Positions 1 to 6,308 of a stretch of 7,718 nt of DNA are shown here, one piece after another. This stretch comes from an uncultured Oscillospiraceae bacterium (GTDB lineage Bacteria > Bacillota > Clostridia > Oscillospirales > Oscillospiraceae): positions 1 through 7,718 of the forward strand of contig CAAFEV010000182.1 of assembly GCA_900762005.1 (NCBI GenBank), written 5' to 3'. Under the pieces are notes generated by a model. That model did not search any database, was not told the origin of the DNA, and saw only the letters and a list, made by a program, of their open reading frames with translations. How positions within the stretch are numbered: position 1 is the first letter of the stretch; each line of letters starts with the position of its first letter. The position numbers and the translations under genes are program-made.

Positions 1-31
1 GTCAGCGGTTCGATCCCGCTTATCTCCACCA
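1..31 (+). tRNA. tRNA-Ala, 3' end only (partial)
   Basis: The window opens inside a tRNA gene. Visible are the end of the variable loop (1-3), a perfect 5-bp T stem AGCGG/CCGCT (4-8 and 16-20) closing the T loop TTCGATC (9-15), the 3' strand of the acceptor stem TATCTCC (21-27), discriminator A28 and an encoded CCA (29-31). The T-arm sequence is the one usual in Firmicutes tRNA-Ala. The residue at tRNA position 70 is U (base 25), as needed for the G3:U70 pair that marks alanine tRNAs. The 5' half and anticodon lie outside the window, so the amino acid is inferred from the 3' part alone. Confidence 0.8.
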
Positions 32-36
32 AAAAA

Positions 37-66
37 GAGGACGTCCGCTTGGACGTCCTCTTTTTT
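37..66 (+). terminator. Rho-independent terminator after tRNA-Ala, probably bidirectional
   Basis: A perfect 10-bp GC-rich stem GAGGACGTCC/GGACGTCCTC (37-46 and 51-60) with loop GCTT is followed by six T (61-66). Six A (31-36) precede it, so the same hairpin also has a T tract on the - strand. It starts five bases after the tRNA CCA. The inverted repeat does not stop at the A/T tracts: it continues without mismatch to 20-46 against 51-77, so its outer part includes the tRNA acceptor strand and CCA. Confidence 0.92.
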
Positions 67-67
67 G

Positions 68-356
68 GTGGAGATAAATTTGGGGCAGAAGCAGCGGTTC
101 GAAGTCGCGAATTTTGAGAAGGGGCAAATTTTATACAAAATTTTCAACAACCGTTTTGGGTCGAAACGGTGTATTTTTGCCCGACGGGCATTGTTATGTA
201 ATTTTACGTTTCTTTTGTCCGGTGGTGGAAGGGCTTCGCCGGCTCTTTTGCGAGGGAGATGTTTTTCTTTGTTTTGTGCGGTTGCTGGGGGCGGGTGGAG
301 CGGCGGGGTTCGGTGTTTCGTGGGGCGGAGGGGGAAGTGTTTTTTGTTTTTTATAT
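68..356. other. Gene-free stretch with nested inverted repeats and a G+T-rich tract
   Basis: No credible gene lies between the tRNA terminator and the repressor gene. The open frames here have low-complexity or biased products and no matching ribosome binding site. The left part (76-190) is rich in small inverted repeats: AAATT/AATTT (76-80 with 110-114), a T-arm-like hairpin (94-97 with 105-108, loop TTCGAAG), GGGCAAA/TTTGCCC (122-128 with 176-182) enclosing CCGTTT/AAACGG (151-156 with 164-169), and GCCC/GGGC (179-182 with 186-189). The right part (221-350) is about 81% G+T by hand count, with several runs of three or more G between 287 and 334. Whether this is a structured RNA, a repeat element or decaying sequence cannot be told from one copy. 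Confidence 0.6.
76..190. repeat. Cluster of inverted repeats with a tRNA T-arm-like hairpin
   Basis: Eleven bases of the tRNA T arm, CAGCGGTTCGA, recur in direct orientation at 3-13 and 92-102. The second copy can fold as a degenerate T arm: stem 94-97 with 105-108 (one G-T wobble), 7-base loop TTCGAAG. A flanking 5-bp AT stem (76-80 with 110-114) closes it. Further on, a 7-bp stem (122-128 with 176-182) encloses a 6-bp hairpin (151-156 with 164-169). The arrangement resembles a small branched RNA or a palindromic interspersed repeat. No function is assigned. Confidence 0.45.
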
Positions 357-396
357 GTTGCAGAAAATGCAAGTTTTGTATTGCATTTTCTGCAAC
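357..396. promoter_or_regulatory. Paired operator-like palindromes upstream of the repressor gene
   Basis: A perfect 16-bp inverted repeat (357-372 and 381-396) has an 8-base spacer. Each arm is itself a palindrome of the form TTGCA-N5-TGCAA: site 1 at 358-372 and site 2 at 381-395. Their centres are 23 bp apart, roughly two helical turns, so two repressor dimers could bind on the same face of the DNA. Site 2 contains the -35 hexamer of the repressor promoter. This layout is typical of autoregulating HTH repressors, and the neighbouring XRE-S24 protein is the obvious candidate binder (inference). Confidence 0.75.
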
Positions 397-409
397 TTTG
401 CGTTATACT
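381..409 (+). promoter_or_regulatory. Sigma-A-type promoter of the repressor-Shango operon
   Basis: A -35 element TTGCAT (381-386) and a -10 element TATACT (404-409) are separated by exactly 17 bp. Transcription would start near 416, giving a very short leader of about 14 bases. The -35 lies inside operator-like site 2. No comparable promoter is visible in the 51-bp gap before the TerB gene, so this is probably the promoter of all four genes. Confidence 0.7.
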
Positions 410-417
410 GAACGCAA
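398..417. promoter_or_regulatory. Third inverted repeat across the -10 element
   Basis: TTGCGTT (398-404) and AACGCAA (411-417) form a perfect 7-bp inverted repeat with a 6-base spacer. It covers the -10 hexamer and the likely start point. The outer half-sites (TTGCG and CGCAA) differ by one base from those of the two upstream palindromes (TTGCA and TGCAA) but are 10 bases apart instead of 5. It may be a weaker repressor site or a site for another factor. Confidence 0.5.
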
Positions 418-424
418 GGAGGTG
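416..424 (+). promoter_or_regulatory. Ribosome binding site of the XRE-S24 gene
   Basis: AAGGAGGTG is a near-perfect anti-16S match, five bases before the ATG at 430. It fixes the start of the repressor and implies efficient translation, as expected for a regulator made from a leaky, self-repressed promoter. Confidence 0.85.
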
Positions 425-429
425 TTCGC

Positions 430-990
430 ATGGAGTTGGGAAAAAAGCTCTCGGAAATCCGCAAGACGGCACAGCTGTCGCAGGCGCAGTTGGTTGCCCT
501 TCTGCGCGAGCGCGGCTTTGATATTAAAACCTACACCGTCTGCAAATGGGAAAACGGCACCTCAAACCCGAGTGTGGAGGCATTTCTGGCAGTCTGTGAC
601 ATCTGTCGGGTGGAGGATATCCGCCGCACCTTTGTCGGCAAGCGGCTGCTGCGTCTGTATGACATTCCGGTTTCCGCCGGACACGGCAGCTTTCTGGAAG
701 AAAGCGACTACGAGATGATTGAGGTTGACCCCCTGGTGCCGAAGCACGCCGATTACGCCGTGCGTGTGCGCGGAGACAGCATGACCCCGCGCTATGTTGA
801 CCGCCAGATCATCTTCGTTCACGAGCAGCCGACGCTCTGCGAGGGCGAAATCGGTATTTTCTACCTCAACCACGAGGTTTATCTGAAAAAGCTCGGAAGC
901 GGCTGCCTGCTTTCCGTCAATCCCGCCTATGCACCGATTGCGTTCGGAGAAAACGACGTTTTCCGCGTATTCGGGAAGGTCGTGGGCTAA
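430..990 (+). CDS. XRE-family HTH / S24 (LexA-like) self-cleaving repressor
   Basis: The 186-residue protein has an N-terminal XRE helix-turn-helix (about residues 5-60, with the family-typical KWENG at 39-43) and a C-terminal S24 peptidase domain (about 80-186). The serine-lysine dyad is visible: S117 in RGDSM (114-118) and K153 in VYLKKL (150-155), 36 residues apart (37 in LexA). An Ala-Gly pair at 83-84, in VSAGHG, is the likely autocleavage site between DNA-binding and dimerisation parts. Proteins of this type bind operators as dimers and are inactivated by self-cleavage, usually stimulated by RecA filaments. Palindromes overlapping its own promoter suggest autorepression. It lies 51 bp upstream of the TerB-family gene on the same strand, with no terminator between, so it probably controls the Shango genes. 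The fold and dyad are seen in sequence; the inducing signal is inferred. Confidence 0.93.
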   Translation: MELGKKLSEIRKTAQLSQAQLVALLRERGFDIKTYTVCKWENGTSNPSVEAFLAVCDICRVEDIRRTFVGKRLLRLYDIPVSAGHGSFLEESDYEMIEVDPLVPKHADYAVRVRGDSMTPRYVDRQIIFVHEQPTLCEGEIGIFYLNHEVYLKKLGSGCLLSVNPAYAPIAFGENDVFRVFGKVVG

Positions 991-1041
991 ATACGCGGCG
1001 GAGCAGCTATCTCTATTCTGATTTTTACGGACGGAACAGCT

Positions 1042-2685
1042 ATGAGTGACGCGCAGGGAAAAGAATATACCGCCGTTGCCATCCCCGCACGCGGACAGGG
1101 GTCTGCGCCCGGGGCGGCTTTGCCCTGCGCTAAGCAGACCGCGCCGGAGCAGCCGTTTTTTGAAATCGAGTACGACTCCTGCCCCATTCCCGGCGTGGGG
1201 AAATTCGTGCGAAGGGCAGTACCGATTGCCGCGCCGGAGCGCGACGAGATACGCGAGCGGTTTCACCGGATGCGCACGCTCTCCGCGACGGCACCGCTCC
1301 CCTATCCCACGCATAACTTCTTCAGCCGGCTTTTGCAGCAGCGCAACGCCGCGATTTTCTACCGGCAGGCGGTGTATATGCAGGACTTTACGGACGATTA
1401 CAGGCAAAGCGTTCCGCTGACGCAATACTTCCCCTATTACCAGCTCATGGGCTATGAGCAGCTTCGCACCTACTTCACCTGGCGCACGAGGGTGCGCGGC
1501 GGCTCCGTTGCCGACACCTCCCTGTCCTATGCGTTCTTATATCTTTATGAGCTGCTCGGCAACATCGGCGTTACCTCACCGCAGGAGGGCTTGGAAAGGC
1601 TGCTGTTTTTTTGGAAAGCCTTCCGTGCTTTTCAGCCGGGGATTGACAAATATGTACTGCGCTGGCTCAAGGATTATCACATTTATTACGGCCTGCCGCA
1701 GTCCTTCCCCGACTTTGCCGCCGAGCATGAGCTTGCGGCGCACTATCCCGAGCTTACGCCGCCGCAGGACCGGTTTGCACTTTACTGCGGTCTGTCGCGC
1801 TATGACCCGCGCACCTCCGTTTTTTACACGCCGGAACGGGCGCAGCTGCTGCACGACTGCGTCTGCTTCACCCTGAACCGTCTGGAGAGGGACGGATTGC
1901 CGATGGAGCAGGCGGTGTTTCAGCCCGTAGAAAAGCTGCCCGTCTGGACGCCCTTTAAAAACGCGCTGTTTTATCCATGGTACAGGCAGCCTGACCGGGA
2001 GGTTGTGCTCTCGGAAAAGGAGCGTTATGTCTGCCGAAGCAACGTCTGGCGGTTTTCCGCCGTGCTGACCGACGCAAGCGGCAGGGCACTTTTGAGCTAT
2101 CTGCTCAAGCAGACCGAGGCCGCGCTGCGAAAAAAAGTCGGCTTTAAGCGCAAGCTCACCGCGACGCTTCCGCCCCTGAGCCCGCGCACGGAGGCGTTGC
2201 TGCAAGCGGAAAACGGCTCCTTGGAGGAGCGCATCAGCCGCGCCGTGGCGGACTTTTACCGCGAGGAGACGAAAATCGTCGTCACGGTCGATGCGCAGTC
2301 TCTCACCCGCATTCGCCGCGACGCGCTGCTGACGCAGGACAGGCTGCTCATTCCGGAGCAGCCGGACGCACCGCCGTCCGCGCGGCCCGCGCCTGCGGAA
2401 AGCGCACCTTGCGCACCCGTGCCTGTGCAGGAGAGCACCTCCCCCTGGGACAGTCTCCTTGCCGCGCTCACACCCGTTGAACGGCTGGCACTTGCCGTCC
2501 TGCCGGACGGCACACAGCCGCTGAAGGCTTTTGCCGACGCGCACGGCGTGATGGTCGAGGTGCTGGCGGACGGCATCAACGAAAAAGCACTCGACTGCAT
2601 CGGCGACAATCTGCTCGATGACGAGCTGGTCTTATACGACGATTACCGCGAGCCGCTGAAAAAACTGTTGGAGGAACCATCATGA
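1042..2685 (+). CDS. sngA: TerB_N/TerB_C-domain protein, Shango component SngA-like
   Basis: The 547-residue cytoplasmic protein has no signal peptide or membrane segment. Residues 1-38 are low-complexity Ala/Pro/Gly-rich. A TerB_N-type region follows at about 95-290, rich in aromatics, with the characteristic stretch around YFTWRTRVRGG (144-154) and LSYAFLYLYELLGNIG (161-176). The C-terminal TerB_C type is split: VDAQSLTRIRRDALLTQDRL (416-435), a Pro/Ala-rich linker (about 438-467), then about 470-545, ending in INEKALDCIGDNLLDDE (512-528). TerB_N/TerB_C proteins are known beside ATPases and helicases in predicted DNA-processing and stress modules. With the next two genes this matches Shango, where the TerB-like protein is one of three components; its molecular job is unknown. 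A weak GGACGG (1029-1034) precedes the ATG. The start is plausible but less secure than the domain calls. The stop overlaps the next start as ATGA. Confidence 0.85.
   Translation: MSDAQGKEYTAVAIPARGQGSAPGAALPCAKQTAPEQPFFEIEYDSCPIPGVGKFVRRAVPIAAPERDEIRERFHRMRTLSATAPLPYPTHNFFSRLLQQRNAAIFYRQAVYMQDFTDDYRQSVPLTQYFPYYQLMGYEQLRTYFTWRTRVRGGSVADTSLSYAFLYLYELLGNIGVTSPQEGLERLLFFWKAFRAFQPGIDKYVLRWLKDYHIYYGLPQSFPDFAAEHELAAHYPELTPPQDRFALYCGLSRYDPRTSVFYTPERAQLLHDCVCFTLNRLERDGLPMEQAVFQPVEKLPVWTPFKNALFYPWYRQPDREVVLSEKERYVCRSNVWRFSAVLTDASGRALLSYLLKQTEAALRKKVGFKRKLTATLPPLSPRTEALLQAENGSLEERISRAVADFYREETKIVVTVDAQSLTRIRRDALLTQDRLLIPEQPDAPPSARPAPAESAPCAPVPVQESTSPWDSLLAALTPVERLALAVLPDGTQPLKAFADAHGVMVEVLADGINEKALDCIGDNLLDDELVLYDDYREPLKKLLEEPS
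2670..2676 (+). promoter_or_regulatory. Ribosome binding site of the ATPase gene, inside the end of the TerB gene
   Basis: GGAGGAA lies five bases before the ATG at 2682, which itself overlaps the upstream TGA in the tetranucleotide ATGA. This supports the chosen start and points to translational coupling of the TerB protein and the ATPase, consistent with subunits made in fixed proportion. Confidence 0.8.
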
Positions 2686-3995
2686 CGCAGGTACCGAACC
2701 GCATTGCAAATATCATTCTGAACGCGCTGAAGGGCGGCGTCGTGCCCCGCGTGGGGCTGGAATATATCACCGTCGGACGCACGCAGGAAATTGCAGCCAT
2801 TCTGCACGACATCGAGATGATTGAGGAGGGCAGCGCGTCCTTCCGCTTTATCGTCGGTAAATACGGCAGCGGCAAGAGCTTTCTGCTGCAGACCATCCGC
2901 AATTACGCCACCGCAAGGGGCTTTGCAGTGGTTGACGCCGACCTCTCGCCGGAGCGGCGCTTTGCCGGCACCAAGGGGCAGGGACTGGCGACCTACAAGG
3001 AGCTGGTGCGCAACCTTTCGACCAAGTCCAAGCCGGACGGCGGCGCACTGCCGCTGATTCTGGAGCGGTGGATTTCCGGCATTCAGCTCTCCGTCAAGAC
3101 AAGCTCAGACGCGGTCGGCGCGGCGTTTGACGCACTCGTGGAAAAGCAGATTTACGCCGTCGCGTCCTCTTTGGAGGGCATGGTCAACGGCTTTGAGTTC
3201 GCCAAGGCGGTTGTGACCTATTACCGGGCGTACCGCAGCGACGACACCGCCGTGAAGTCCAACGTTCTCAAATGGTTTCGCGGCGAATACACCTCGCGCA
3301 AGGAGGCTCGCGACGAGCTGGGCATCCACTTCATCGTCACCGACGAAACATGGTACGACTTTCTGAAGCTGCTCGCCGCCTTTTTGGTCGGCGCGGGCTA
3401 CAAGGGTCTGCTCGTAATGATTGACGAGCTGGTAAATATCTTTAAAATTCCGAATTCCATCACCCGCGCAAACAATTACGAGAAAATTCTCACGATGTAC
3501 AACGATGTTTTGCAGGGCAAGGCAAGCCACATCGGCTTTTTGATGGGCGGTACGCCGCAGTGCATCGAGGACAAATACAAGGGCGTGTTCAGCTATGAGG
3601 CACTGCGCTCGCGGCTCGCCGAGGGACACTTTGCCACCTCGGAGCTGAAGGATCTGACCGCGCCGATTATCCGCTTGCAGATGCTCTCGCAGGAGGAGGT
3701 CTATATTCTGATTGAAAAGTTGCAGTCCCTGCACGCGCAGCTTTATCAATACACGCCCACGCTGCGTCAGGAGGATTTGCTCTACTTCCTGACCGTCGAA
3801 TACAACCGTGTCGGCGCGCAGACGCACATCACGCCGCGTGAAATTATCCGCGATTTCATCGAGCTGCTCAACCTCCTGCACCAGAATCCGCAGAAAGGCG
3901 TTGCCGATATTCTGGGCGACAACAGTTTCGAGCTGGCAAAGGGCGGCCTGTCCGAGGAGGAGCTGCACAGCGAGTTTCAGGAATTTGAGGTATAA
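2682..3995 (+). CDS. sngB: BrxD-like (DUF2791/PF10923) P-loop ATPase, Shango component SngB-like
   Basis: The 437-residue protein has a clear Walker A motif GKYGSGKS (59-66) and a Walker B motif LLVMIDEL (243-250) with D248 and E249. A sensor-1-like strand GFLMGGTP (285-292) and a helical C-terminal third follow. The N-terminal block ALKGGVVPRVGLEYITVGR (15-33), just before the P loop, is typical of the BrxC/BrxD ATP-binding family (formerly DUF2791). In BREX type 2 loci BrxD stands beside the helicase BrxHI; here the related pair follows a TerB protein, which is the Shango arrangement. It is expected to hydrolyse ATP in the cytoplasm, probably as an oligomer acting on or near DNA with the helicase; the substrate is unknown. 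All nucleotide-binding residues appear intact. The ATGA overlap upstream and a 5-bp gap downstream place it in one operon with both neighbours. Confidence 0.9.
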   Translation: MTQVPNRIANIILNALKGGVVPRVGLEYITVGRTQEIAAILHDIEMIEEGSASFRFIVGKYGSGKSFLLQTIRNYATARGFAVVDADLSPERRFAGTKGQGLATYKELVRNLSTKSKPDGGALPLILERWISGIQLSVKTSSDAVGAAFDALVEKQIYAVASSLEGMVNGFEFAKAVVTYYRAYRSDDTAVKSNVLKWFRGEYTSRKEARDELGIHFIVTDETWYDFLKLLAAFLVGAGYKGLLVMIDELVNIFKIPNSITRANNYEKILTMYNDVLQGKASHIGFLMGGTPQCIEDKYKGVFSYEALRSRLAEGHFATSELKDLTAPIIRLQMLSQEEVYILIEKLQSLHAQLYQYTPTLRQEDLLYFLTVEYNRVGAQTHITPREIIRDFIELLNLLHQNPQKGVADILGDNSFELAKGGLSEEELHSEFQEFEV

Positions 3996-4000
3996 CCGAA

Positions 4001-6211
4001 ATGGATGTGTTTTCGCGCCTCGCACCCTTTATTCAGGAGTACATTTATAACAGCGGATGGCAGGAGCTGCGCGGCATTCAGGTCGCCGCCTGTGAGGTTA
4101 TTTTCGACACGGACGAAAACCTGCTGCTCTCGTCCGGCACCGCGTCGGGCAAGACCGAGGCTGCCTTTCTGCCCGTGCTGACGGAGCTTTACGAGCATCC
4201 GCCGCACTCGGTGGGCGTGCTGTATATCTCGCCGCTCAAGGCACTGATTAACGACCAATTCAAGCGGCTGGAGCAGATTCTTGCGCAGTCCAATCTGCCT
4301 GTGACCAAATGGCACGGTGATGCCTCCCAGAGCGCAAAAAACAAGCTCGTAAAAAGCCCTGAGGGTCTGCTGCAAATCACACCCGAATCGCTGGAAAGCC
4401 TGCTGACGAACAAACGCGGCGCGTGCCTTTCCCTCTTCTCCGACCTGCGCTTTGTGATTATCGACGAGGTGCATTTGTTTATGCGCGATGTGCGGGGGAT
4501 GCAGCTTTTATGCGTGCTTGAGCGTTTACAGGCATTGACCGGCATTGTGCCGCGCCGCATCGGGCTTTCCGCCACCTTGGGCGATGTCTCACTCGCGCAG
4601 GACTGGCTGAACACGGGCACAGGACGCACCTGCGCCGCCCCGATTACCGACGAGGGCAAGAAAAGGGTGCGGCTGCATATGGAGCGTTTTGTCAATTACG
4701 CTGATACCCGCGACCTTACGGAGCGCAATGGCAGCGGCGATGTGACCGACGTTGCCGCCGGCGATATGGGCAACCGCGAGCATTTTGAATATCTCTTTCA
4801 AAACACGCTGGACAAAAAGACAATTATCTTCACGAACAGCCGCGAGGAAACTGAGTTCATCATCGCAAATCTGCGTGAAATCGCGCTGAAGCACAAGGCT
4901 CCCGACGTTTACCGCGTCCATCACGGCAACGTCTCCGCCCTTTTGCGCGAGAGCACCGAGGATGAGATGAAATCTGCCGACGAAAAAATTGTCACGGGCG
5001 CAACCGTCACCCTGGAGCTGGGCATTGACATCGGCTCGTTGGACCAAGCCGTGCAGGTCGGCGCACCGCTGAATGTCTCGAGCTTCGCACAGCGGCTGGG
5101 GCGGTGCGGCAGACGCGGGCAGGTGCCGCAGCTGTTATTCACCTTTGTCGAGAGCCTGCGCATCAATTCCGACGATGTTTTAGGCCCGATTAACTGGGAC
5201 TTTATCCGCACCGTTGCCATCATTGAGCTGTATCTGAAATCACACTGGATAGAGCCGATTTTGCCGCAGAAGCACGCCTACAACCTGCTCTACCATCAGA
5301 GCATGAGCTGTCTGAAAAGCAACGCAGAGCTATCTCCCGCCGCATTGGCGCAGAGTGTGCTGTCGCTCGGCTGCTTCCGGCACATTTCGCAGGAGGATTA
5401 CCGGCTGCTGCTGTCACATCTGCTGGACATTGACCAGCTGCAGCGCACCGAACGCGGCGGTCTGATGATCGGGCGCGAGGGCGAGAAAACCGTCAACAGC
5501 CATAAGTTCCTGACCGTCTTTATCACGCCGGAATATCTGCTGGTCAAGGACGAAAACCGCACCATCGGTACAGTGGACAAGGTCTATCCCGTCGGCGTGC
5601 GCTTTGCGCTTGCCGGCAGGGCGTGGGAGACCGTCGCCGTCAACGAGAGATCCAAGGTGATTTTTGTAAAAAGCGTTCCCGGCATCTCGGTGGTAGACTG
5701 GAATGTGGACTTTTCCGCAGAGCTGCACACGGTTCTGGTACAGAAGGTGCGCAGTATTCTGCAAGGCGACGGGGATTATCCGTACCTGAGCGACCGCTGC
5801 CGCGAGCGTCTGACGGAAATTCGCTATATCACGCGCAACAGCGGTATTTTGGAGCGGTTGGTCACGCCGCTTGCCGGAAAGAAATTCGCCGTTTTTCCGT
5901 GGGTCGGCACGCGGCAGCTCATTACGCTCAGCTATGCCCTGCGGCAGCGCGGCATCAAGAGCAAGCATCCGTGGATTACCTGCCTTTATTTAGAGGTGCT
6001 TTTCGACGGTACCGCCGCACAGCTTGAGGAGCTTATCCTTGACATTCTGCACAGCAAGCTGAAGCTCTATGACCTGCCCCTGCCGGAGAAAATTCAGATT
6101 GACGGGAAGTACAACGAGTTCATTCCCCTCTCGCTTTTACGCAAGCAGTTTATCGAGGATTATCTGGACTTTGAAGGGCTTTGCCGCGATATGGGCGCAG
6201 CCGCAACATAA
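4001..6211 (+). CDS. sngC: Lhr/BrxHI-like DEAD/DEAH-box helicase, Shango component SngC-like
   Basis: The 736-residue superfamily 2 helicase has all core motifs in order: motif I SGTASGKTEA (45-54, K51), Ia YISPLKALINDQ (75-86), Ib TPESL (127-131), II DEVH (155-158), III SAT (190-192), IV TIIFTNSREETE (274-285), V TGATVTLELGIDIG (332-345) and VI QRLGRCGRRG (364-373). The DEVH box and the ELGIDIG and GRCGRRG forms of motifs V and VI point to the Lhr/BrxHI branch. A further 360 residues beyond the core probably hold the winged-helix and accessory domains. Nothing is missing, so the enzyme should be an active ATP-driven nucleic-acid translocase. It starts 5 bp after the ATPase stop; the nearest ribosome binding site is a modest GAGG (3987-3990), ten bases upstream, so coupling to the ATPase gene is likely. 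The order TerB protein, ATPase, helicase matches Shango. Confidence 0.9.
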   Translation: MDVFSRLAPFIQEYIYNSGWQELRGIQVAACEVIFDTDENLLLSSGTASGKTEAAFLPVLTELYEHPPHSVGVLYISPLKALINDQFKRLEQILAQSNLPVTKWHGDASQSAKNKLVKSPEGLLQITPESLESLLTNKRGACLSLFSDLRFVIIDEVHLFMRDVRGMQLLCVLERLQALTGIVPRRIGLSATLGDVSLAQDWLNTGTGRTCAAPITDEGKKRVRLHMERFVNYADTRDLTERNGSGDVTDVAAGDMGNREHFEYLFQNTLDKKTIIFTNSREETEFIIANLREIALKHKAPDVYRVHHGNVSALLRESTEDEMKSADEKIVTGATVTLELGIDIGSLDQAVQVGAPLNVSSFAQRLGRCGRRGQVPQLLFTFVESLRINSDDVLGPINWDFIRTVAIIELYLKSHWIEPILPQKHAYNLLYHQSMSCLKSNAELSPAALAQSVLSLGCFRHISQEDYRLLLSHLLDIDQLQRTERGGLMIGREGEKTVNSHKFLTVFITPEYLLVKDENRTIGTVDKVYPVGVRFALAGRAWETVAVNERSKVIFVKSVPGISVVDWNVDFSAELHTVLVQKVRSILQGDGDYPYLSDRCRERLTEIRYITRNSGILERLVTPLAGKKFAVFPWVGTRQLITLSYALRQRGIKSKHPWITCLYLEVLFDGTAAQLEELILDILHSKLKLYDLPLPEKIQIDGKYNEFIPLSLLRKQFIEDYLDFEGLCRDMGAAAT

Positions 6212-6257
6212 GCTTCAAAATGCGGGACTTGCGGGAGTGACGCAGAGTATAAAACAA

Positions 6258-6279
6258 GGTCGGGCTGAAAAGCCCGACC
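6258..6279. terminator. Hairpin terminator between the convergent helicase and dehydrogenase genes
   Basis: A perfect 9-bp stem GGTCGGGCT/AGCCCGACC (6258-6266 and 6271-6279) has a GAAA tetraloop. On the - strand it is followed by a T-rich tail, TTGTTTTAT, so it is a good intrinsic terminator for the dehydrogenase, whose stop is 30 bp away. On the + strand the tail is CGGTTGTTATA, which is poor, so it may end the Shango transcript less efficiently. Confidence 0.85.
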
Positions 6280-6308
6280 CGGTTGTTATAGGGGAGATTG
6301 CCTGTGTT

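Noticed and set aside
410..427. GAAC...GTTC inverted pair near the repressor start, considered as a Gram-positive LexA (SOS) box
   Set aside because: The half-sites are 10 bases apart, while the Bacillus-type SOS box is CGAAC-N4-GTTCG. The spacing does not fit and the pair is only 4 bp.
194..472. Open frame on the - strand, 92 residues, across the gene-free region
   Set aside because: The product is a low-complexity Pro/Thr/Ser/Lys string that follows from the G+T-rich tract, and it runs through the repressor promoter.
65..718. Open frame on the + strand spanning the gene-free region and part of the repressor gene
   Set aside because: It overlaps the well-supported repressor in another frame, starts inside the terminator palindrome, lacks a ribosome binding site and gives a biased Arg/Ser/Cys-rich product with no family resemblance.
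991..1041. Possible separate promoter for the TerB-family gene (TATTCT at 1014-1019)
   Set aside because: There is no -35-like hexamer at a workable distance, and no terminator separates it from the repressor gene.
1576..2544. Long - strand open frame (322 residues) opposite the TerB-family gene
   Set aside because: Antisense to a gene with recognisable domains and operon context; the product is Arg/Gln/Leu-rich without recognisable domains and has no promoter or ribosome binding site.
3105..4025. Long - strand open frame (306 residues) opposite the ATPase gene
   Set aside because: Antisense shadow of a gene with intact Walker motifs; no independent signals support it.
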